DNA of 13,127 nt from Bacteroidia bacterium (GTDB lineage Bacteria; Bacteroidota; Bacteroidia; UKL13-3), in the NCBI GenBank assembly GCA_019454865.1, contig JACFNJ010000052.1, positions 1 to 13,127 on the forward strand, read 5' to 3'. The stretch's first letter is position 1; every line of letters begins with the position of its first letter. Under the pieces are notes generated by a model. It had not been told where the DNA came from. It ran no database searches and was given only the letters and a program-made list of their open reading frames with translations. Below are positions 6,406-13,127 of the stretch, piece by piece. A program made the translations under genes and the position numbers.

Positions 6406-7152
6406 ATGGATATAAATTTATTTCATGCTCGGGAAGTTAAAATACTAAAATACTCACAGCTTACATCTACTAATGATTTGGCAAAAGAGCTTATACAAAA
6501 TAAGAAAGCCGAAGAAGGAATGTTGATTTGGGCTGATGTGCAAACTGCCGGCAGAGGGCAATTGGATAGTAAGTGGGTAAGTAATAAAGAAGAAAATATA
6601 TTATGCGCATTAATTTTATGTCCGGTGTTTTTAGAAATTGACAAACAACCATACTTAAATATGGCAATGGCTTTAGCTATTTGTAATGCAATTAAAAAAT
6701 TTTCAAATGCAGCTAAAATAAAATGGCCTAATGATATTTGGATTGGAAATAAAAAAGTAGCGGGTATTTTAATTGAAAATATTTTGCAAGGAAATAAGTT
6801 AAAATATGTTGTAGTAGGTTTTGGAATTAATGTTAATCAATCAGAAGATTTACCTGAAAATGCTACATCTTTACGGTTACAAACAAATACTATAATTGAT
6901 AGGCAAATACTTATACATGAAATTTTGAACCAAATAGAAAAATATTACGCAAAGCTATTTTTGAAAAAAATGGAATCATTGTTTTCAGAATACCATGCTA
7001 ATTTATTTGGACTTGGCGAGTTTCGCAATTTTAAAACTGAATCAGAAACATTTACTGCTTTGGTAAAAGGTGTAAATAAGCAAGGAGAACTTTTGTTAGT
7101 AAAAGATGAATCCATGTTGAAATTTCAAATCAAACAAATTAAATGGCTATGA
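6406..7152 (+). CDS. birA: Biotin--[acetyl-CoA-carboxylase] ligase (BirA, no DNA-binding domain)
   Basis: BirA activates biotin with ATP to biotinyl-AMP and transfers it to the biotin carrier lysine of carboxylases. The 248-residue protein starts directly with the catalytic domain and lacks the N-terminal helix-turn-helix of E. coli BirA, so it is a monofunctional (group I) ligase and not a repressor. Motifs: STNDLAKELI (21-30), the biotinyl-AMP loop DVQTAGRGQ (44-52), KWPNDIW (106-112), KKVAGILIE containing the catalytic lysine (116-124), and VGFGINVN (137-144). A short C-terminal SH3-like domain follows. A perfect TAACTTTG -7 element precedes it. Its stop overlaps the preferred coaX start by 4 nt (ATGA), so it heads the birA-coaX-OMP-lptC operon. 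Confidence 0.94.
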   Translation: MDINLFHAREVKILKYSQLTSTNDLAKELIQNKKAEEGMLIWADVQTAGRGQLDSKWVSNKEENILCALILCPVFLEIDKQPYLNMAMALAICNAIKKFSNAAKIKWPNDIWIGNKKVAGILIENILQGNKLKYVVVGFGINVNQSEDLPENATSLRLQTNTIIDRQILIHEILNQIEKYYAKLFLKKMESLFSEYHANLFGLGEFRNFKTESETFTALVKGVNKQGELLLVKDESMLKFQIKQIKWL

Positions 7153-7877
7153 AAATATTAACCGTTGATATTGGAAACACGCATACTAAAACGGCAATTT
7201 TTGAAGACAACAAATTACTTTCAAATTGCATTGTTCACTCCATTGATGAGTTTGCTAAATACGTTTGCCAAAACAAGCCACAAGTTGCTTGTATATGTAG
7301 TGTTGGTGCTGATGTGTTTCAGCATCTTGAACTATTAAAGAGTGATAGCATTACAACATTTCACCTAACACATCAATTGCATTTACCTTTTCAAATTGAT
7401 TATTCAACACCACACACTTTAGGAATGGATAGAGTAGCTGCAGTAGCCGGGGCATTACACTTTTTTCCTAACAAAAGTTGTTTAATTATTGATGCAGGTA
7501 CATGTATTACGTATGATTTTATCGAAAATGGAATTACTTATCGTGGTGGGGCTATAGCTCCCGGATTAGAAATGCGCTTACAAGCCATGCATCAATTTAC
7601 ACAAAAATTGCCAAAACCGGATTTGCATTGGCCTGAAAATTTTGAAGGAAAATCTACAAATACTTCTTTATTGAGTGGTGCATGTATAGGTATTTTGGAT
7701 GAAATTGATGGGAAAATTGATAGGTATAAAAGCCGATACGGAGATGTAAAAGTATTGATTTGTGGAGGTAATGCAGAATTATTGTCTAAACACACAAAAA
7801 ACAACATATTTGCAGAGCCCTTATTAGTTTTATATGGGTTGAATAAAATAGCACAATTTCATGTTAATAAAAGCTAA
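7149..7877 (+). CDS. coaX: Type III pantothenate kinase
   Basis: CoaX phosphorylates pantothenate, the first step of coenzyme A synthesis; type III enzymes belong to the ASKHA fold and need a monovalent cation. The 242-residue product shows the phosphate-1 motif DIGNTHTK (7-14), GMDRVAAVAGA (92-102), the phosphate-2 motif DAGTCITYD (115-123) and RGGAIAPGL (132-140), and a C-terminal adenosine motif ICGGNAE (204-210). I prefer ATG 7149 over 7143 because it makes the usual MKILTVDIGNT start and a classic ATGA overlap with birA. The outer-membrane protein gene begins inside its last codons (17-nt overlap). Pairing with birA places two cofactor enzymes in one transcript. Confidence 0.94.
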   Translation: MKILTVDIGNTHTKTAIFEDNKLLSNCIVHSIDEFAKYVCQNKPQVACICSVGADVFQHLELLKSDSITTFHLTHQLHLPFQIDYSTPHTLGMDRVAAVAGALHFFPNKSCLIIDAGTCITYDFIENGITYRGGAIAPGLEMRLQAMHQFTQKLPKPDLHWPENFEGKSTNTSLLSGACIGILDEIDGKIDRYKSRYGDVKVLICGGNAELLSKHTKNNIFAEPLLVLYGLNKIAQFHVNKS

Positions 7878-9165
7878 GCGCTTACTTTATATCGGATTTA
7901 TTTTAGTTTTCACAAGTGTGAATGCTCAAAATATTACAAAATCTCCCTACTCCTCTTTTGGTATTGGCGAATTACAATTTGGTGGAAATGCCGAGCAATA
8001 TGCAATGGGACAAGTTACACAAGGAGTGCGTTTTCCCGGGTTATTAAATAATCAAAATCCTGCATCATATTCATCCATTAGACTTACTACATGGAATGCA
8101 GGTGGTATTGGTACTATTGGTAGCATAAATAGCAGTAATGCTTCCGGTGGTGTGTCTACAGCTACATTCATGTCTTTCTCTGCCGGATTTAATCTTTCCA
8201 AAAAACGCAATTGGGGTTTAAGTTTTGGGTTGATGCCAATGAGTGGAATAGGCTATAACATTACGCGAAATGTTGTTACTTCAACTTTTCAAGGCAGTGA
8301 ATCTGTAAGTGGAAACGGTGGTTTAAATAAGTTTTATATCGGTACAGGATTTACCGTTTTGCCAAGGTTATCCTTAGGTGTTAATGCCGGATATGCTTGG
8401 GGGCAAATTGATAAAGTTACATTATTAATGATTCCGGCTTCATATAACATGTTTAACTTGGTAGAAAACAGAACACGCTTTATTAACGGTTTGTCATTTG
8501 ATATTGGAACTCAATATGCAGATACAATTGTTGTTAAAGATAAACTTGGAAATGAGAAAAGATACCAGTATGGTGTAGGATTTACATTTACGCCAAATGC
8601 TGCATTTGAAGTTTCGGATAATAGAAATGTACGTTCTTTGGGCATTGGTAACACCAACTCAGGAAGCATTGGCAAAGACACCGTATTAAATGAAAGTGTA
8701 GCTAATGGGGTGTTAAATATGCCTCTAATTGTAAAGGGCGGTTTATTTTTTCATCGTATTGACAATTGGGGTATAGGTGTTGATTTTGGTTATCAATCAT
8801 GGAAAGATTACAGGCAATTTGGCATTTCTGATTCATTAAAAAATACGCTTGGATTTAATATTGGTGCATATTATAAAACCAATGCAAATAATGTAAAGAA
8901 TTATTTTAATAGAATTGAATATCGTGCAGGAATTCGTTTTGACAATGGCATGATAAGTACTAACAATACAAATGTAAATACCATTGCTTATGCCATTGGT
9001 TTTGGCTTTCCATTAGACAGAATTGGTTCAAAAATTAATGTAGCAGCTGAATATTTAAATCGAGGCACAACCACCAATACACTGGTTAAAGAAGAGTATT
9101 TTAGATTAGTAATTGGCGTTTCGTTTAACGATATGGGTTGGTTCAGACGATATAAATACGATTAA
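7861..9165 (+). CDS. Outer-membrane beta-barrel protein of unknown function
   Basis: This 434-residue protein has a Sec signal peptide (residues 1-22, cleavage after VNA before QN). The rest is rich in Gly, Asn, Ser and aromatic residues in alternating patterns such as FSAGFNLSKKRNWGLSFGL and KINVAAEYLNRG, typical of a transmembrane beta barrel. The mature N-terminus (SPYSSFGIGELQ) and a following segment (FPGLLNNQNPASYSSI) resemble FadL/PorV-like outer-membrane proteins of Bacteroidota, a group often annotated as hypothetical. I cannot assign a substrate. Its start overlaps coaX by 17 nt, and lptC begins 2 nt after its stop; coaX, an outer-membrane protein and lptC are, as I recall, neighbours in other Bacteroidota, suggesting an envelope role. 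Confidence 0.8.
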   Translation: MLIKAKRLLYIGFILVFTSVNAQNITKSPYSSFGIGELQFGGNAEQYAMGQVTQGVRFPGLLNNQNPASYSSIRLTTWNAGGIGTIGSINSSNASGGVSTATFMSFSAGFNLSKKRNWGLSFGLMPMSGIGYNITRNVVTSTFQGSESVSGNGGLNKFYIGTGFTVLPRLSLGVNAGYAWGQIDKVTLLMIPASYNMFNLVENRTRFINGLSFDIGTQYADTIVVKDKLGNEKRYQYGVGFTFTPNAAFEVSDNRNVRSLGIGNTNSGSIGKDTVLNESVANGVLNMPLIVKGGLFFHRIDNWGIGVDFGYQSWKDYRQFGISDSLKNTLGFNIGAYYKTNANNVKNYFNRIEYRAGIRFDNGMISTNNTNVNTIAYAIGFGFPLDRIGSKINVAAEYLNRGTTTNTLVKEEYFRLVIGVSFNDMGWFRRYKYD

Positions 9166-9167
9166 TA

Positions 9168-9710
9168 ATGAACGTATTTAAGTTTCACATTGGACTTGTT
9201 TTTTTTACTTTGGTATTGGGTTGCTCCAATAACGATATTGAAGAAGTAAGTAAAGTTTCGGGCAATAAAACGCTACCTATAGAAACTGGATATGATATTT
9301 CAATTAATTATACCGATAGTGGAAAAACCAAGGCTTTAGTAAAAGCTCCATTGTTAGAGCGATATGTATCCGAGGATAAAAACTATACCGAAATGAAAGA
9401 AGGAATTTCGGTAAATTTTTTAGATAAATACGGAAGAGTTGAAAGTTTTCTTACAGCAAAATATGCCATTCGATACGATCAAGAAAAACGTGTAATAGCC
9501 AGGAATAATGTAATACTGATGAATTTTGATGGAGATACCTTGCGCACAGAGGAATTGCATTGGAATGAAATTACGCAACGTATATCTTCACCTAAACAAG
9601 TTACAATAACTACAAAAGAGGAAATGATGTGGGGCGATGGTATGGAATCGGATGTTGCTTTTAAAAACCCCAAAATATACAAACTACGTGGTACTATGAG
9701 TTTAAAGTAG
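9168..9710 (+). CDS. lptC: LPS export protein LptC, lipoprotein form
   Basis: LptC is part of the transenvelope bridge that passes lipopolysaccharide from the LptBFG transporter to LptA and the outer-membrane translocon. The 180-residue protein begins with a lipoprotein signal peptide ending VLGC (Cys19 as the lipidated residue), instead of the uncleaved helix of E. coli LptC. The rest shows the LptC/LptA/OstA beta-jellyroll pattern: GYDISINYTDSGKTKALVKA, MKEGISVNFLDKYGRVESFLTAKYAI, RVIARNNVILMNFDGDTLRTEELHW and KQVTITTKEEMMWGDGMESD. The phrase on genes, target and weight of the edge written into each strand repeat is characteristic. It ends the birA operon; a 90-nt gap with a new promoter precedes ispH. 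Confidence 0.85.
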   Translation: MNVFKFHIGLVFFTLVLGCSNNDIEEVSKVSGNKTLPIETGYDISINYTDSGKTKALVKAPLLERYVSEDKNYTEMKEGISVNFLDKYGRVESFLTAKYAIRYDQEKRVIARNNVILMNFDGDTLRTEELHWNEITQRISSPKQVTITTKEEMMWGDGMESDVAFKNPKIYKLRGTMSLK

Positions 9711-9753
9711 GTATTTGGTTGAGGATTATTTATACTGTATCAATAATTAACTT

Positions 9754-9771
9754 ATAACAGATACATAACAG
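9754..9771 (+). repeat. Direct repeat ATAACAG, two copies 11 bp apart
   Basis: ATAACAG occurs at 9754-9760 and 9765-9771, about one helical turn apart, just upstream of the ispH -7 element. A third copy lies at 1266-1272 in the region upstream of gldA. The motif is short and AT-rich, so chance is possible. Confidence 0.4.
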
Positions 9772-9782
9772 TAATAATTGTA

Positions 9783-9790
9783 TAATTTTG
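9783..9790 (+). promoter_or_regulatory. -7 element of the ispH promoter
   Basis: TAATTTTG fully matches TAnnTTTG. It ends only 10 nt before the ispH ATG, so with normal start-site spacing the mRNA leader would be about 4-5 nt, nearly leaderless. No TTTG -33 element is present about 19 bp upstream; the ATAACAG repeats lie there instead. Confidence 0.55.
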
Positions 9791-9800
9791 TTTCTCAAAT

Positions 9801-10643
9801 ATGAAAGCTGATGTAAAAATTGATGATAATTCAGGTTTTTGTTTTGGTGTTGTTTATGCCATACAAGTAGCTGAAGAAATATTAAATGAAAAAGGACACC
9901 TGTATTGCCTTGGTGATATTGTGCATAATGATGAAGAGGTTGAACGATTGAAGAAAAAAGGATTAAAGATTATTAATCACGATACGTTAAAAACTTTGCA
10001 CGGTGTTCAGGTGTTAATACGAGCACATGGTGAGCGACCGGAAACATATAAAATAGCTTTAGAAAATGATATTGAGTTAGTAGATGCAAGTTGTCCTGTT
10101 GTACTTAAATTACAAAATAGGGTACGTGAAGCCTACAACAAAAATGAACAAATTGTAATTTACGGAAAACATGGCCATGCAGAGGTGGACGGACTTAAAG
10201 GGCAAACCAATGACGATGCAATAGTGATTGAAAATTTTGACGAACTTGAAAAACATAATCTACCTGAAAAAGTTCATTTATTTAGTCAAACCACAAAAAA
10301 CACAGCTAACCTTTATAAGCTAAAAGATGTGTTGGAGAGCAAAGGAATAGAAGTAGATTTTAACGATACCCTTTGTAGACAAGTAAGTAACAGAAATGTT
10401 GATTTACGCAAGTTTGCAGCTAAGTTTGATAAGATTGTTTTTGTTGCGGGAAAAAAGTCGTCAAATGGTAAAGTACTACACGATGTATGTAAAGAGGTAA
10501 ACCCAAATACTTACTTTGTAAGTAATAAAAACGAACTGAATAAAGCATGGTTTAACGAGGGCGATACCATAGGAATTTGTGGGGCTACTTCTACTCCGCA
10601 ATGGCAAATGGATGAAGTAAGGCAAGCAATACTTGATTTATAA
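9801..10643 (+). CDS. ispH: 4-hydroxy-3-methylbut-2-enyl diphosphate reductase IspH
   Basis: IspH is the last enzyme of the MEP pathway, reducing HMBPP to IPP and DMAPP with an oxygen-sensitive [4Fe-4S] cluster. The 280-residue protein has the three cluster cysteines in their usual settings: SGFCFGV (C14), DASCPVV (C98) and DTLCRQV (C192). Substrate-binding motifs are also present: GDIVHN (H42), IRAHGE (H76) and GKHGHAEVDG with the catalytic glutamate (E128), plus GICGATSTP near the C-terminus. Length is typical of Bacteroidota IspH. A perfect -7 element lies 10 nt upstream, and the glutathione peroxidase-like gene starts directly after the stop codon, so the two are co-transcribed. Confidence 0.96.
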   Translation: MKADVKIDDNSGFCFGVVYAIQVAEEILNEKGHLYCLGDIVHNDEEVERLKKKGLKIINHDTLKTLHGVQVLIRAHGERPETYKIALENDIELVDASCPVVLKLQNRVREAYNKNEQIVIYGKHGHAEVDGLKGQTNDDAIVIENFDELEKHNLPEKVHLFSQTTKNTANLYKLKDVLESKGIEVDFNDTLCRQVSNRNVDLRKFAAKFDKIVFVAGKKSSNGKVLHDVCKEVNPNTYFVSNKNELNKAWFNEGDTIGICGATSTPQWQMDEVRQAILDL

Positions 10644-11225
10644 ATGAACATGAAAAAGATTTCATTTTTTGCATCTGTTGCTGCCCTTGGAATATTGGCA
10701 TATAGTTTTGTGTTTGGAGTGAAAAATGTAAAACATAAACCCATGAATAAAACTTTCTACGACTTAAAAATTAAATCGCTAGATGGCGAAAAAGTAATTT
10801 CATTTGCTGACTTTAAAGGCAAGAAAGTATTATGTGTAAATACTGCTTCAGCGTGTGGTTATACCGGACAATATAAAGGTCTTCAATATTTAAGCGAAAA
10901 GTATAAAAACAAGTTGGTAGTAATTGGTTTTCCGTGTAACCAATTTGGTAATCAAGAGCCGGGTGATAAAAATGAGATTCAAAATTTTTGTAAGCTAAAT
11001 TATGGGATTACTTTTTTACTTACTGAGAAGATTGATGTAAAAGGCGAGCATCAGCACGAAGTTTATCAATGGTTGTGTCAAAAAAACAACAACGGCAAAA
11101 GCGATTACGAAGTAAAATGGAATTTTAGTAAATTTTTAATTGATGAAAATGGAAATTTACAAGCATTCTTTCCATCAGCAATAACACCTGAAAGTAGCGA
11201 GCTTATAAATAATATTGAAAAATAG
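10644..11225 (+). CDS. Glutathione peroxidase-like thiol peroxidase, exported or membrane-anchored
   Basis: This family reduces hydrogen and lipid peroxides with a peroxidatic cysteine. The 193-residue protein begins with a hydrophobic segment (about 6-25), either a signal peptide or an anchor, which places the domain outside the cytoplasm. Active-site motifs: NTASACGYT with the peroxidatic Cys71, GFPCNQFGNQEPG (95-107) with the catalytic Gln, and KWNFSKFL (158-165) with Trp and Asn. Cys116 in NFCKLNYGITF matches the resolving cysteine of thioredoxin-dependent members, so thioredoxin-like proteins are the likely reductant, not glutathione. ATG 10644 abuts the ispH stop; ATG 10650 (MKKISFF) is an equally good start. 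It converges on the methyltransferase gene with 8 nt between stops. Confidence 0.92.
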   Translation: MNMKKISFFASVAALGILAYSFVFGVKNVKHKPMNKTFYDLKIKSLDGEKVISFADFKGKKVLCVNTASACGYTGQYKGLQYLSEKYKNKLVVIGFPCNQFGNQEPGDKNEIQNFCKLNYGITFLLTEKIDVKGEHQHEVYQWLCQKNNNGKSDYEVKWNFSKFLIDENGNLQAFFPSAITPESSELINNIEK

Positions 11226-11241
11226 TTTACCTGCTATTTTT
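11218..11241. terminator. Possible bidirectional terminator containing both stop codons
   Basis: AAAAATAG (11218-11225) and CTATTTTT (11234-11241) form a perfect 8-bp inverted repeat around an 8-nt loop between the convergent peroxidase and methyltransferase genes. Each arm contains one gene's TAG stop. The T-run at the 3' side on either strand fits an intrinsic terminator, but the stem has a single G-C pair and would be weak. Confidence 0.4.
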
Positions 11242-12010
11242 TGTGTGCAATTACAAAAATATCCCAAGTATTGTCCAAGTCTTCTTTTGTTAAGAAAAAG
11301 TCGTTGGTAGAAACATCTAATGTAGAAGTGTTTTTGTCTTTTAAATCTTTTCGCATAATTGTTGTTAAAAAATTATACGGTACGGTAAGCCATGATGCTG
11401 GAATTATTTTGTGAATCCCTAATGGATCTAAACGTAAAATTTTCTTAGCCCATTCCGCATTTTCTTTGTAATATTGGTTTACACGAGTACTACCTTGCAC
11501 ACCTTGTATTTCAAAATTATTAAATACTTTTCCTATCTCTTCATTCATTTCAGCAAAAGTATATTCATGCACATGGTACGGATTGCGAGCAATACTCATT
11601 TTATTATTTGGTGTAGAGCATAAAAAAACTCCTCCCGGTTTCAATACTCGATATACATCTTTAATAAATTCTAATCGGTTATGTATATGCTCTATAAATT
11701 GAAATGCAGTTACAACATCTACACTTTCATTCGCTAATGGAATTGGCGGAACAGACGAAGATTTAAAAGTAAGATTTGTTTTTGCTGCATGTTTTTTTCT
11801 TGCTTCTATTAAAGTGGCTTCGCTATAATCAATACCAATTGTGGTTAAGGTGTAATCAGCTAAGTATTGTGAGCCGTATCCATCAGCACAACCAATGTCG
11901 GCTGTGTGTTTTCCTTCTACATATTTACGTGCAAATTCGTATGCAAAAAAGCAACGTTGAACAGTAACATTATTTTCTTCTTCAAAACTTGGTCTTTCTC
12001 TGTCTGCCAT
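11234..12010 (-). CDS. Class I SAM-dependent methyltransferase, substrate unknown
   Basis: This is a 258-residue cytoplasmic methyltransferase. SAM-binding motif I is DIGCADGYGS (38-47), followed by the acidic motif II loop GIDYSEA (59-65). FQFIEHIHN (103-111) and LKPGGVFLCSTPN (123-135) are the later class I motifs, as in UbiE/methyltransferase_11 proteins. The N-terminal region (NNVTVQRCFFAYEFA) and a C-terminal third of about 90 residues (HVHEYTFAEMNEEIG to the end) are likely to decide substrate, which I cannot name; small molecules or glycans are both possible. The ATG at 12010 is the first in-frame start before motif I at normal distance. Its leader region holds a 12-bp hairpin (12022-12054). 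Confidence 0.88.
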   Translation of the reverse strand: MADRERPSFEEENNVTVQRCFFAYEFARKYVEGKHTADIGCADGYGSQYLADYTLTTIGIDYSEATLIEARKKHAAKTNLTFKSSSVPPIPLANESVDVVTAFQFIEHIHNRLEFIKDVYRVLKPGGVFLCSTPNNKMSIARNPYHVHEYTFAEMNEEIGKVFNNFEIQGVQGSTRVNQYYKENAEWAKKILRLDPLGIHKIIPASWLTVPYNFLTTIMRKDLKDKNTSTLDVSTNDFFLTKEDLDNTWDIFVIAHKK

Positions 12011-12021
12011 TTCTATTTATT

Positions 12022-12054
12022 CAATTAGTAAAGCATAGTAAAATGCTTTAATTG
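12022..12054. repeat. Inverted repeat or hairpin upstream of the methyltransferase gene
   Basis: CAATT (12022-12026) and AAAGCAT (12030-12036) pair with ATGCTTT (12043-12049) and AATTG (12050-12054). This gives a 12-bp stem with a 3-nt bulge (AGT) and a 6-nt loop. It lies in the 99-nt divergent gap between the methyltransferase and DUF2461 genes, 12 nt before the methyltransferase start, where it could be an operator or an mRNA leader structure. Confidence 0.5.
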
Positions 12055-12109
12055 GATTTGTAATGGGCGAAAATAATCAAATAACTATATTGCTATAAAA
12101 TATTTGTGT

Positions 12110-12766
12110 ATGGATTTTGAAAAACTATTGAATTTTTTAGAAGAACTTAAGCTGAACAACAATAAAGCGTGGTTTGATGCTAACCGACTAAGGTATTCCC
12201 GTTTGCGTTCGGATTGGTTAGATTTTGTGCAAGAAGTAATTAATCGGGTTAGTGTTTTTGATTCTACTTTAAAGTATTTAGAGCCCAAGCAATGTATATT
12301 TCGATTAAATCGGGATATTAGGTTTAGTAACGACAAAACGCCTTATAAAACTAATTTTGGGATGAGCCTGAGTAAATATGGTAAGAAAGATAATTTTTGT
12401 GGATATTACTTGCATATTGAACCAAATAATTCGTTTGTAGCTGGAGGGTGCTATATGCCGGATGCCATGCTATTAGCCGCTATTAGGCAAGAGATAGATT
12501 ATAATGCAAATCAGTTTACATCTATTGTTAAGGATAAAAAGTTTATTAAAACATTTGGAAATATATCAGGTGAAAAATTACAACGTCCACCTAAAGGGTA
12601 TGATGCCTCAAACCCGATGATAGAATTTTTAAAACTAAAAAGTTTTTTAGCCGAAAAGGAGTTATCTAACGATGAAGTAAAAGACAAAAAAATACTTACT
12701 AATTTACAAACCCATTTTCAAATAATGTACCCACTGAATAAATTCTTATATCAAGCAAATGGGTAA
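12110..12766 (+). CDS. DUF2461 family protein
   Basis: This 218-residue protein belongs to DUF2461 (TIGR02453), a widespread family without a known function. Conserved blocks are visible: a start of the type LNFLEELKLNNNKAWFDANR (residues 7-26), FRLNRDIRFSNDKTPYKTNFG (about 64-84), and GYYLHIEPNNSFVAGGCYMP (99-118), followed by a helical C-terminal half. There is no signal peptide or membrane segment, so it is probably cytoplasmic. ATG 12110 is preferred over a TTG two codons upstream, since family members begin directly before the FLxxL-NN-KAWF motif. It is divergent from the methyltransferase and converges on the phosphohexomutase with 10 nt between stop codons. No operon partner suggests a role. 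Confidence 0.9.
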   Translation: MDFEKLLNFLEELKLNNNKAWFDANRLRYSRLRSDWLDFVQEVINRVSVFDSTLKYLEPKQCIFRLNRDIRFSNDKTPYKTNFGMSLSKYGKKDNFCGYYLHIEPNNSFVAGGCYMPDAMLLAAIRQEIDYNANQFTSIVKDKKFIKTFGNISGEKLQRPPKGYDASNPMIEFLKLKSFLAEKELSNDEVKDKKILTNLQTHFQIMYPLNKFLYQANG

Positions 12767-12776
12767 TTTTTGAGGA

Positions 12777-13127
12777 TTAAGCCAATATTGTGGTTTTAGT
12801 ATTTTGTAAAATGTTTTCTGCTTTTTCAAGTGTTGAAGATTCACTATATACACGTAGTACAGGCTCCGTGCCGCTTGCACGTATCATAACCCATTCATCG
12901 TTTCCTAAGTGAAATTTGTAGCCATCCAAATCCTCAACTTTTTCAATGGTATAGTTGCCAAAGTTTTTGTACATACCGGATTTACACTTAGCCAAAACAT
13001 TTTGTTTAATATCTTCAGTAATGTGTAAATCTATTCTTCCCATTGCAAAGCTTCCTACTACATCATATACTTCTTTAATAAGTTCATCTAAGCTTTTGCC
13101 GGTTTTTGCCATAAATTCCCAAAGCGT
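12777..13127 (-). CDS. Phosphohexomutase (phosphomannomutase/phosphoglucosamine mutase type), C-terminal part
   Basis: This is the last 116 residues of an alpha-D-phosphohexomutase; the N-terminal three domains lie beyond the right edge. The open frame continues to base 13127 (TLWEF before an internal Met), so no start is present. The C-terminal domain IV is recognisable by the phosphate-binding loop RASGTEPVLRVYSE (about 38-25 residues from the end), preceded by DGYKFHLGNDEWVMI. MAKTGKSLDELI marks the linker from domain III. These enzymes interconvert the 1- and 6-phosphates of mannose, glucose or glucosamine for cell-wall and polysaccharide precursors. The fragment lacks the catalytic serine and sugar-specificity loop, so I cannot choose between phosphomannomutase and GlmM. 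Confidence 0.92.
   Translation of the reverse strand, partial: TLWEFMAKTGKSLDELIKEVYDVVGSFAMGRIDLHITEDIKQNVLAKCKSGMYKNFGNYTIEKVEDLDGYKFHLGNDEWVMIRASGTEPVLRVYSESSTLEKAENILQNTKTTILA

Noticed and set aside
12099..12106. AATATTTG as the -7 element of the DUF2461 gene
   Set aside because: It differs from TAnnTTTG and ends only 3 nt before the ATG, leaving no room for a start site. TGGATTTG at 12053-12060 is an alternative, but is also a one-mismatch site.
1..13127. Mobile element, CRISPR array, toxin-antitoxin, phage or defence system
   Set aside because: No transposase, integrase, regularly spaced repeats, target-site duplications or small gene pairs are visible; every long frame is explained by a housekeeping or envelope gene or is a shadow of one.

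Overview
The window looks like ordinary chromosomal core sequence from a Bacteroidota bacterium. It is AT-rich, roughly one-third G+C by eye. It carries gldA, gldF and gldG, which are characteristic of this phylum. Several genes are preceded by TAnnTTTG, the -7 element of the Bacteroidota primary sigma factor, and Shine-Dalgarno sequences are scarce. The gld genes fit a gliding or type IX secretion lineage, but I cannot assign a genus. All gene functions below are read from recognisable motifs without a database search.

Layout, left to right. (1) Positions 1-1132, minus strand: the start of the division and cell-wall (dcw) cluster, mraZ then rsmH, with rsmH cut by the window edge. Upstream of mraZ is a three-box MraZ operator with exact 10-bp spacing. 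(2) 1444-5798, plus strand: a tight four-gene operon, gldA-gldF-gldG plus a DUF4340-type membrane-anchored protein. It encodes an ABC-2 type transporter with two large extracytoplasmic partners. (3) 5817-6368, minus strand: rsfS, a ribosome silencing factor with an unusual lysine-rich N-terminal tail. (4) 6406-9710, plus strand: birA, coaX, an outer-membrane beta-barrel protein and lptC, all overlapping or nearly touching. rsfS and birA diverge from a 37-bp gap in which two -7 elements form an imperfect palindrome. (5) 9801-11225, plus strand: ispH followed without a gap by an exported glutathione peroxidase-like protein. (6) 11234-12010, minus strand: a SAM-dependent methyltransferase, convergent with the peroxidase. 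(7) 12110-12766, plus strand: a DUF2461 protein. (8) 12777 to the right edge, minus strand: the C-terminal end of a phosphohexomutase.

Functional themes are cell envelope and division (mraZ, rsmH, gldAFG, the outer-membrane protein, lptC, phosphohexomutase), cofactor metabolism (birA for biotin, coaX for CoA, ispH for isoprenoids), translation control (rsfS) and redox defence (peroxidase). I see no mobile elements, CRISPR arrays, tRNAs, rRNAs or phage genes, and nothing that clearly amounts to an undescribed system. The items most worth a second look are the four-gene GldAFG-DUF4340 operon, the shared rsfS/birA promoter palindrome, the basic tail on RsfS and the MraZ operator with an extra inverted half-site.
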